Part shown: in pieces, positions 6,519 to 11,345 of the stretch | Position numbering within the stretch: position 1 is the first letter of the stretch | Layout: each line of letters begins with the position of its first letter | DNA from: Zoogloea sp035335645 | GTDB lineage: Bacteria > Pseudomonadota > Gammaproteobacteria > Burkholderiales > Rhodocyclaceae | Assembly: GCA_035335645.1 (NCBI GenBank) | Contig: DAOQMM010000116.1 | Span: 1-11,345, forward strand | Direction: 5' to 3' | DNA: 11,345 nt | Program-made: the position numbers and the translations under genes | Notes under the pieces: model-generated | Database searches by the model: none | Seen by the model: the letters and a program-made list of their open reading frames with translations, nothing else | What the model was told of the DNA's origin: nothing

Positions 6519-7325
6519 ATGTCGTCGCGTCAACTGTATGTCCATCGTTATCCCGCCGCCCATCCCGAAGGTCGGCCGACCCTGCTGTTCGTCCATGGCG
6601 CCTATTCCGATGGCCGCCTGTGGGTGGAGCACTTCATCCCGTGGTTCCGCGAAGCCGGCTACACCTGCCTGGCGGTGGATCTGTCGGGTCATGGGCGCAG
6701 CGAAGGGCGGGACGACCTCGACAGCCTGGGTCTGGACGACTATGTGGATGACGTGGCCCAGGTCGTTGCCACGCTGCGCGCGCCGCCGGTGCTGATCGCC
6801 CATTCCATGGGTTCCCTGGTGGCCCAGCGCTATGCGCAGCGCGCGCCGCTGGCCGGGATGGCCCTGCTGGCGCCGGTGCCTCCCACCGGGACGGGCGGTT
6901 CGGCTGGCCGGCTGGCGCTGATGCTGCCCGAGTTTTTCGAGGAGCTGCCCCGCGCCATCGCCGGTTCGGCCGGCCCGCGGACCCTGGAGGTCATGGCCAG
7001 GGTGTACTTTTCGCCGGAGATGCCTGCCCGCGAGACGGCGCACTACCTGCCCCTGCTGCAGGCGGAATCCGAACGGGCCGTGCTGGAAATGGTCACGCTG
7101 CCCCTGCGCGGTCTGTCCTGCCGTCCGCGGCTGCCGGTGCTGGTGATGGGCGGCAGCCAGGACGCGGTGTTCCCGGCGTCGATGCTGTGCTTCACCGCGC
7201 TGCCCTGGCGCGCGCAACAGGACGTGGTGTCCGGTGCCGGACACATGCTGATGCTGGATCCCCAATGGGAAGACGCCGCCACGCGGATCGCCGCGTGGCT
7301 GGAGACGCTGCCCGCGGCGACGTGA
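6519..7325 (+). CDS. Alpha/beta hydrolase
   Basis: A 268-residue single-domain alpha/beta-fold hydrolase. The oxyanion-side HG is in LLFVHGAYSDG (residues 22-32), the nucleophile elbow is AHSMGS with Ser96, the acid is Asp215 in GGSQDAVFP, and the base is His242 in GAGHMLML, so the full Ser-Asp-His triad is present in the correct order. The VDLSGHGRSEG segment (53-63) is the usual strand 4 loop. A cap region spans roughly 120-190. Homologues act as esterases, lipases or C-C bond hydrolases; the substrate is not predictable. No signal peptide, so cytoplasmic. The ATG at 6519 is preferred over a TTG at 6501; a stop in frame sits at 6474. Upstream lies an odd leader with a hairpin and a strong but out-of-frame Shine-Dalgarno. 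It converges on the cupin gene 30 bases downstream. Confidence 0.9.
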   Translation: MSSRQLYVHRYPAAHPEGRPTLLFVHGAYSDGRLWVEHFIPWFREAGYTCLAVDLSGHGRSEGRDDLDSLGLDDYVDDVAQVVATLRAPPVLIAHSMGSLVAQRYAQRAPLAGMALLAPVPPTGTGGSAGRLALMLPEFFEELPRAIAGSAGPRTLEVMARVYFSPEMPARETAHYLPLLQAESERAVLEMVTLPLRGLSCRPRLPVLVMGGSQDAVFPASMLCFTALPWRAQQDVVSGAGHMLMLDPQWEDAATRIAAWLETLPAAT

Positions 7326-7355
7326 CGCCGCGCTGCCGGGGCGCATGCGGGCCGC

Positions 7356-7739
7356 TCAGGCCCGGTCCACCATCACGTAGCGCTTGGTGACGGTTTCCAG
7401 CACCTCGAACACGCCCTTGAAGCCGGCGGGGATCACGCAGGCGTCGCCGGGGCCGAAGTCCCGCGCGTGGCCGGCGTCGTCGATGAGGCGCAGGCGTCCG
7501 CTCAGCACCTGGAAGAACTCGTGCCGGCCGGCATGGAACGCGATGCGCCAGGCGCCCGGCTCGCAGGTCCACTCGCCGATGGACAGGGCGCCGTCCTCGG
7601 CGCTGTAGCGTTCGGCGGTGAGGCGCCGGGGCGGCGGGCCGAGGGCCCGTTCCGGGGCCGGGCGATCTTCGCTGGCCGCGGGCGCAGGGTCGGCAAAGTG
7701 GATCAGGGCGGGCTGCGGGGGGGCGATCGGCGTGGGCAT
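7356..7739 (-). CDS. Cupin-fold protein (Cupin_3/DUF861-like)
   Basis: A 127-residue protein with an N-terminal Pro/Ala-rich stretch (1-40) and a single small cupin barrel (41-126). Cupin motif 1 is partly visible as RHEFFQVLSGRLRLID (72-87), with Glu74 but few histidines, and motif 2 as FGPGDACVIPAGFKGVFEVLE (95-115). These match the Cupin_3 (DUF861, EutQ-like) group, often of unknown function; the sparse His set means metal binding is doubtful. It starts 22 bases after the CheZ-like stop and is probably cotranscribed with it from the sigma-28 promoter. There is no obvious Shine-Dalgarno. It converges with the hydrolase; no terminator hairpin with a T tract is seen between them. Family call is good; role unknown. 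Confidence 0.85.
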   Translation of the reverse strand: MPTPIAPPQPALIHFADPAPAASEDRPAPERALGPPPRRLTAERYSAEDGALSIGEWTCEPGAWRIAFHAGRHEFFQVLSGRLRLIDDAGHARDFGPGDACVIPAGFKGVFEVLETVTKRYVMVDRA

Positions 7740-7761
7740 GGGCAGAACGAGAGGTCGGTCA

Positions 7762-8328
7762 TCAGAACAACTCCACGTCGTCGCCCTTGTCCTTCAGGCC
7801 GGCCTTGTACTTTTCCAGGGCATCCTTGACCGGCATGCCCTGCATGACCGCGTTGAACATGTCCACCTCTTCGCGGGTGGAGTATTTGGCGCGGATCTTT
7901 TCCTGCAGGGCCACCCACTCGAAGGGGTTGTACAGCTTGCGCTGATCCACCACCAGGCCGGACAGGGCCTCCAGGCTGTGGGAGACGTGGGCGAGACGCT
8001 GGGTGAGCTTATCGTAGAACTGGAAGGCGATGATGGAGCGCTGGATGCGCCCGGAGACCTCGCCGGCGTGGCCGATCAGGTTGTCCTTGAGGTTCTGGGT
8101 GGCGGGCGTGTCGGGCAGCTGTTCCAGCGCGCCGGCGATCATGCGCATGTAGCCGGCCATGGAGGTGAAGGAGTCGGTGAGCACCTCCACCGAGCTGTGG
8201 CCTTCCTTCATGGCCGCCTCGATCTGGCCGACGGCCAGTTCCAGCATCAGGACGGTTTCGCGCACCTGGCTCCAGTCCAGGTCGGGGGTGTGGGCGCTGG
8301 TGCCGCGGCGGGTATCGTGCTCAGACAT
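7762..8328 (-). CDS. CheZ-like protein phosphatase
   Basis: A 188-residue, almost wholly helical protein with long amphipathic segments (20-70 and 75-130). The central IQRSIIAFQFYDKLTQRLAH region (95-114) matches the CheZ core, where a D-x-x-x-Q pair supplies catalysis; here it is Asp106 and Gln110 in DKLTQ. The protein ends with an acidic-hydrophobic tail GDDVELF (182-188) after a charged, flexible stretch, much like the CheZ C-terminal peptide that binds phospho-CheY. It is shorter than E. coli CheZ (214 residues) and diverged. The ATG at 8328 is supported by GGAG five bases upstream. A strong sigma-28 promoter match lies directly upstream, which fits a motility role: dephosphorylating a CheY-type response regulator. 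It is isolated from any cheA/cheY/flagellar gene in this window. An alternative is a phosphatase for another response regulator. Confidence 0.72.
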   Translation of the reverse strand: MSEHDTRRGTSAHTPDLDWSQVRETVLMLELAVGQIEAAMKEGHSSVEVLTDSFTSMAGYMRMIAGALEQLPDTPATQNLKDNLIGHAGEVSGRIQRSIIAFQFYDKLTQRLAHVSHSLEALSGLVVDQRKLYNPFEWVALQEKIRAKYSTREEVDMFNAVMQGMPVKDALEKYKAGLKDKGDDVELF

Positions 8329-8333
8329 GGGGG

Positions 8334-8337
8334 CTCC
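8334..8337 (-). promoter_or_regulatory. Ribosome binding site of the CheZ-like gene
   Basis: GGAG on the minus strand, five bases before the ATG at 8328. It selects this start over the in-frame ATG at 8358, which would fall at the predicted transcription start. Confidence 0.55.
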
Positions 8338-8362
8338 GTTTTCCGGTGTGAATGGCATACCG

Positions 8363-8387
8363 GCTTTTCGGCGCGGCCCCGAAAAGC
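8363..8387. repeat. Nine-base-pair hairpin behind murB
   Basis: GCTTTTCGG (8363-8371) and CCGAAAAGC (8379-8387) are perfect inverted copies around seven bases, two bases beyond the murB stop. It could fold into a terminator-like stem for leftward transcripts, but no T tract follows in that direction. It coincides with the sigma-28 promoter, so the symmetry may partly reflect the promoter elements. Confidence 0.5.
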
Positions 8388-8391
8388 TTTA
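8365..8391 (-). promoter_or_regulatory. Sigma-28 (FliA) promoter of the CheZ-like gene
   Basis: Reading leftward, TAAAGCTT (8391-8384), an 11-base spacer, then GCCGAAAA (8372-8365). The enteric sigma-28 consensus is TAAAGTTT-N11-GCCGATAA, so there are seven of eight matches in each half with exact spacing. The -35 begins on the murB TAA stop. Predicted transcription start is near 8358, about 30 bases before the ATG. Direct sequence match to a known consensus; activity is inferred. Confidence 0.75.
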
Positions 8392-9438
8392 GGGCGTCGG
8401 CGGCGTCCCGGCGAACACCGGCTCCGGCTCCAGATCCACGCCGAAGCGGGCCGCCACGTCGGCGCGCACGGCCCGGGCGACGGCGATCACGTCCGCCCCC
8501 GTGGCGCCGCCGTGATTGACCAGGACCAGGGCCTGGCGGTCATAGCAGCCCACCGGGCCGAGGCGGCGGCCCTTCCAGCCGGCCTGGTCGATGAGCCAGC
8601 CGGCGGCCAGCTTCTCGCGCCCGTCGGCCTGGGGGTAATGGGGCAGGCCGGGGTGGGCGGCGGCGAGGCGGGCGTAGGTGGCGGCGTCCACCACCGGGTT
8701 CTTGAAGAAGCTGCCGGCGTTGCCGATCTCGGCCGGATCGGGCAGCTTGCGGCGGCGGATGGCGATGACCGCGTCAGAGATCTGCAGCGGTGTGGGCTGC
8801 ACGAGGCCGCGGGCGGCCAGCTCGGCGGCCACATCGGCGTAGCCGGTGACGGGCTTCCACGCCTTGGGCAGGCGGAAGGTGACCGCGGCGATCAGGTACC
8901 GCCCGGCGCCGGCCTGCTTGAAGAAGCTGTCCCGGTAGCCGAAGCCACAGTCGCGCTTGTCGAAGCCCACGGTCTTGCCGGTGGCCAGGTCGTAGGCGCG
9001 CAGGCTGTAGAAGTGCTCGGCCATCTCCAGGCCGTAGGCGCCGATGTTCTGCACCGGCGCGGCGCCCACCGTGCCGGGAATCAGGGACAGGTTCTCGAGT
9101 CCCGGCCAGCCCTGTTCCAGGGTCCAGCGCACGAAGTCGTGCCAGGATTCGCCGCCGCCGGCGCGCACGTAGTAGGCGTCGGCGTCCTCCTGCACCTTGC
9201 TGCGGCCGTGGAAGGCCACGTGCAGCACCAGCCCGGCAAAATCCCCGGCCAGCACCAGGTTGGAGCCGCCCCCCAGCACCAGCCTGGGCAGGCCCGCCAC
9301 GCGGGGGTCGTCGAGCACGGCGCGCAGGCCGTCCACGTGGTCCACGCGGGCGTACCAGGCGGCGCGGGCGGGCAGGCGCAGGGTGTTGAAGGCGTCGAGG
9401 GCGACGTCCTGCTGGAGCAGATCGGCGGAGGCGGTCAT
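8389..9438 (-). CDS. murB: UDP-N-acetylenolpyruvoylglucosamine reductase
   Basis: A 349-residue FAD enzyme that reduces enolpyruvyl-UDP-GlcNAc to UDP-MurNAc with NADPH, the second committed step of peptidoglycan precursor synthesis, in the cytoplasm. FAD-binding motifs are LGGGSNLVL (residues 55-63) and IPGTVGAAPVQNIGAYG (120-136). The type I signature YRDSFFK (168-174) and the catalytic serine in GNAGSFFKNP (Ser243) are present, as is the C-terminal LEPEP glutamate region (336-340). Length and the type I loop match the E. coli-like form (342 residues). The ATG at 9438 gives the expected N-terminus; there is no clear Shine-Dalgarno. It follows queF by 14 bases and is likely cotranscribed. Usually murB sits near birA or in cell-wall clusters; pairing with queF is unremarkable but not typical. 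Confidence 0.96.
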   Translation of the reverse strand: MTASADLLQQDVALDAFNTLRLPARAAWYARVDHVDGLRAVLDDPRVAGLPRLVLGGGSNLVLAGDFAGLVLHVAFHGRSKVQEDADAYYVRAGGGESWHDFVRWTLEQGWPGLENLSLIPGTVGAAPVQNIGAYGLEMAEHFYSLRAYDLATGKTVGFDKRDCGFGYRDSFFKQAGAGRYLIAAVTFRLPKAWKPVTGYADVAAELAARGLVQPTPLQISDAVIAIRRRKLPDPAEIGNAGSFFKNPVVDAATYARLAAAHPGLPHYPQADGREKLAAGWLIDQAGWKGRRLGPVGCYDRQALVLVNHGGATGADVIAVARAVRADVAARFGVDLEPEPVFAGTPPTP

Positions 9439-9452
9439 GGCGGCGGGGCGGC

Positions 9453-10301
9453 TTATTGGCGAATCTCGGCGAGCAGGGGCGGCGGCGGCAGGCCGGGCGT
9501 GCGGCGGCAGGGGTTGATGTCGAGCCCGCCGCGGCGGGTGTAGCGCGCCCACACGCACAGCTCGGCGGGGCGGCAGCGCGCCAGGATGTCGGTGAACACC
9601 CGCTCCACGCATTGCTCGTGGAACTCGTTGTGGCGGCGGAAGGACACGATGTAGCGCAGCAGCCCCTCCCGGTCGATGGGCGCGCCCCGGTAGCGCACGA
9701 CCAGCATCGCCCAGTCCGGCTGGCCGGTGACCAGGCAGTTGGACTTGAGCAGGTGGGAATACAGGGTCTCGCTCACTGCGGGCGCGGCGGTGTCGGCGCG
9801 GAGCAGCTCGGGCGCCGGTGTGTAGCGGTCGATGGCGATGTCCTGGCTGTCCAGCAGCACGCCCTCCGGGTAGCCCGTGTCCCGCTGCGGGCGGGCGGAC
9901 AGGGGCTCCACCGTCACCGCCACCGGCGCACCGGCCGCGGCAGAAAGATCGGCCGCGAGCATGCCCGCCAGCGCGTCGGCGCTCGCCACCGGCGTCTGGT
10001 TGAAGGCATTGAGATACAGCTTGAGGGACTTGGATTCCACCAGGCAGGGCGAATCGGCCGGAAACACGAAGCGCGCCACGGCCACCTCCGGCTTGCCGCG
10101 GGGGTTCAGCCACGAGAGCTCGTAGGCGTTCCACACATCCTCGCCGACGAAGGGTAGGCTGCCGGCGGCGAGGCCCAGCTCGTCACGCTTGCCCTGGCGC
10201 AGGATCGGAAAGAGCAGGCTCGGGTCGTAGTGCTCGGCGTAGGCGACGGGCTTGCCCAGGGGCGAGGCGTCGGGATGGGCGGGGGGCGGCAGTGTGCTCA
10301 T
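9453..10301 (-). CDS. queF: NADPH-dependent 7-cyano-7-deazaguanine reductase
   Basis: A 282-residue enzyme reducing preQ0 to preQ1, the step before tRNA insertion in queuosine synthesis. It is the long, two-domain form: same length as E. coli QueF. The NADPH-binding QueF motif ESKSLKLYLN is at residues 89-98. The catalytic cysteine is Cys189 in SNCLVTGQPDW, with the acid Asp196. The substrate-gripping glutamate lies within the C-terminal FHEQCVE (227-233). The ATG at 10301 starts MSTLPPP; an in-frame ATG three codons upstream (10310) is also possible, and neither has a clear Shine-Dalgarno. A TAAAAT at 10314-10309 could be a -10 for this gene. It is first in a likely queF-murB unit; no preQ1 riboswitch was evident. 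Confidence 0.96.
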   Translation of the reverse strand: MSTLPPPAHPDASPLGKPVAYAEHYDPSLLFPILRQGKRDELGLAAGSLPFVGEDVWNAYELSWLNPRGKPEVAVARFVFPADSPCLVESKSLKLYLNAFNQTPVASADALAGMLAADLSAAAGAPVAVTVEPLSARPQRDTGYPEGVLLDSQDIAIDRYTPAPELLRADTAAPAVSETLYSHLLKSNCLVTGQPDWAMLVVRYRGAPIDREGLLRYIVSFRRHNEFHEQCVERVFTDILARCRPAELCVWARYTRRGGLDINPCRRTPGLPPPPLLAEIRQ

Positions 10302-10320
10302 GGCCGCCATTTTATCGGCT

Positions 10321-10352
10321 GGGGCGCCGCGGCGGGGCGCCGTCGTCCGACG
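10321..10352. repeat. GC-rich direct and inverted repeats before queF
   Basis: GGGGCGCCG occurs twice (10321-10329 and 10334-10342), followed by the dyad CGTCG-TC-CGACG (10341-10352). They lie in the divergent spacer, 20 bases upstream of queF. The dyad is a possible operator, but the base composition makes chance repeats likely. Confidence 0.35.
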
Positions 10353-10357
10353 CGGGG

Positions 10358-10379
10358 CCGGGCGCCTGGGTGCGCCCGG
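10358..10379. repeat. Eight-base-pair hairpin in the queF/radical SAM spacer
   Basis: CCGGGCGC (10358-10365) and GCGCCCGG (10372-10379) pair perfectly around a CTGGGT loop. It sits 18 bases upstream of the -35 of the rightward promoter. Could be a regulator site; no T tract follows on either strand. Confidence 0.45.
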
Positions 10380-10396
10380 GGCGTGCCGGTCGCCCC

Positions 10397-10425
10397 TTGA
10401 ACCCCGCCCCGCCCGCTCCCACAAT
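10397..10425 (+). promoter_or_regulatory. Putative sigma-70 promoter of the radical SAM gene
   Basis: TTGAAC (10397-10402) and CACAAT (10420-10425) are spaced by 17 bases, each a four-of-six match or better. Predicted start near 10432, leaving about 23 bases before the ATG. Confidence 0.5.
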
Positions 10426-10454
10426 GGCGCCGTCGCGCCCCACCCGATCTGCCC

Positions 10455-11345
10455 ATGAACGCCCTGCCCATCCGTTACGTGGACCCGGTCTATCGCCCGC
10501 CCAGCGAAGCCCAGTCCCTGATCCTGCCCGTCACCGACGGCTGCTCCTGGAACCACTGCACCTTCTGCGAGATGTACACCGACCCGCAGAAAGCCTTCCG
10601 CGCCCGCAGCGAGGACGAAGTGCTGGCCAGCATCCGCGCCACCGGCGAGCGCTACGGCGACCAGATGCGCCGCGTCTTCCTCGCCGACGGCGACGCCCTG
10701 GTGCTGCCCACCCGCCGCCTGCTGCGCATCCTGGAAGCCATCCGCCAACACCTGCCCGCCGTGCACCGGGTGTCCAGCTACTGCCTCGCCCGCAACCTGC
10801 GCCGGAAGACTGTCGCCGAGCTGCGCGCCCTGCGCGAGGCCGGCCTCGCCCTCGCCTATCTGGGCGCCGAATCCGGCGACGACACCGTGCTCCAGCGCGT
10901 GAACAAGGGCGAAACCTTCGACTCCACCCGCGCCGCCCTCGACCTGCTCGGCGAAGCCGGCATCGGCCGCTCCGTGATGATCCTCAACGGCCTCGGCGGC
11001 CCGCTGTTCAGCCGCGCCCACGCCGAACACTCCGCGCGCCTCGCCAACGCCACCCAGCCGGAATACCTGTCCACCCTGGTGGTCAGCTTTCCCCAGGGCG
11101 AAGCCCGCTTCCGTGCCGGCTTCCCCGAATGGGCGCCGCTGGACCCGCCCGCCCTGTTCCGCGAGATGGAGACCTTCCTCACCGCCCTGGACCTGCACCG
11201 CACCGTCTTCCGCTCCGACCACGCCAGCAACTGGCTGGTCCTCAAGGGCACCCTCGGCGCCGACAAGGACCGCCTCCTCGCCCAGGTCCGCGCCGCGCTG
11301 GAACGGCCCGACGCGGCCGCGCTGCGGCCGGCGTGGGCGCGGGGG
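10455..11345 (+). CDS. Radical SAM protein, CX4CX2C type (3' end outside window)
   Basis: At least 297 codons are open from the ATG at 10455 to the right edge with no stop. Near the N-terminus VTDGCSWNHCTFCEMY (residues 26-41) is the iron-sulfur cluster motif, with Cys30, Cys35 and Cys38 spaced CX4CX2C instead of the standard CX3CX2C. A radical SAM barrel follows: VFLADGDALVL (around 76-86), SSYCLARNL, then YLGAESGDDTVLQRVNKGET, a pattern typical of COG1032-like enzymes, where ESG contacts SAM. No cobalamin-binding domain precedes the barrel. The C-terminal part includes a vestigial SFPQGEARFRAGFPEW stretch. It is not QueE, despite lying beside queF: motif and layout differ. The ATG lacks a clear Shine-Dalgarno. 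The reaction is unknown. GC3 is extremely high. Confidence 0.88.
   Translation, partial: MNALPIRYVDPVYRPPSEAQSLILPVTDGCSWNHCTFCEMYTDPQKAFRARSEDEVLASIRATGERYGDQMRRVFLADGDALVLPTRRLLRILEAIRQHLPAVHRVSSYCLARNLRRKTVAELRALREAGLALAYLGAESGDDTVLQRVNKGETFDSTRAALDLLGEAGIGRSVMILNGLGGPLFSRAHAEHSARLANATQPEYLSTLVVSFPQGEARFRAGFPEWAPLDPPALFREMETFLTALDLHRTVFRSDHASNWLVLKGTLGADKDRLLAQVRAALERPDAAALRPAWARG

Noticed and set aside
7326..7355. Terminator between the convergent hydrolase and cupin genes
   Set aside because: Only an eight-base palindrome CGCATGCG is visible; no stem with a T tract on either strand.
7618..9543. 641-codon plus-strand frame across cupin, CheZ-like and murB genes
   Set aside because: Runs opposite several well-supported genes and their spacers, His/Gly/Ala rich without domains; a compositional artefact.
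10302..10454. preQ1 riboswitch upstream of queF
   Set aside because: No A-rich tail or H-type pseudoknot pattern visible, and the leader seems too short on the queF side.
10302..11222. Leftward extension of the queF frame opposite the radical SAM gene
   Set aside because: QueF homology starts at about 10301 and total length then equals the family norm; the upstream stretch is antisense to a well-supported radical SAM gene.
10455..11345. Radical SAM gene as queE of the queuosine pathway
   Set aside because: QueE is shorter, with a different cluster motif and layout; adjacency to queF alone is not enough.

Overview
The window is high-GC DNA with tight gene packing, mostly C/G-ending codons and several GTG starts. 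Gene content (a Mak-type fructokinase, a two-domain QueF, a long type I MurB, a CheZ-like protein with a good sigma-28 promoter) points to a free-living, motile Betaproteobacterium, possibly Rhodocyclales. The taxonomy is inference from gene content and composition only.

Region 1 (1-2720, leftward) is an apparent three-gene operon. First comes a DUF4062 protein with a STAND-like region whose P-loop is degenerate. It is followed by a MoxR-type AAA+ ATPase with intact Walker A and B motifs, then a short CoxE/vWA-associated N-terminal protein that stops at base 32. The last two genes are tightly coupled (Shine-Dalgarno over the upstream stop; GTGA overlap). It looks like an accessory MoxR-vWA type conflict or regulatory module and is the best candidate for an under-described system. 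The left edge cuts it, and the coding signal changes frame just before the edge.

Region 2 (2852-7325, rightward) holds mak fructokinase, a YiiM-like MOSC protein, a small unrecognised helical protein, an MFS transporter and an alpha/beta hydrolase. Several have plausible sigma-70 promoters, so this looks like a run of separately expressed housekeeping or accessory genes, not one operon.

Region 3 (7356-10301, leftward) contains queF and murB, closely spaced. Then come a CheZ-like protein and a cupin protein, 22 bases apart. Directly at the murB stop codon lies a near-perfect sigma-28 (FliA) promoter pointing into the CheZ-like gene, which ties it to the motility regulon although no other chemotaxis gene is in view.

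Region 4 (10455 to the right edge, rightward) is a radical SAM enzyme with a CX4CX2C cluster motif, open at the window end. It diverges from queF across a 153-base region rich in GC dyads. No rRNA, tRNA, insertion sequence or CRISPR array was seen. There is no gene-free stretch longer than 300 bases.
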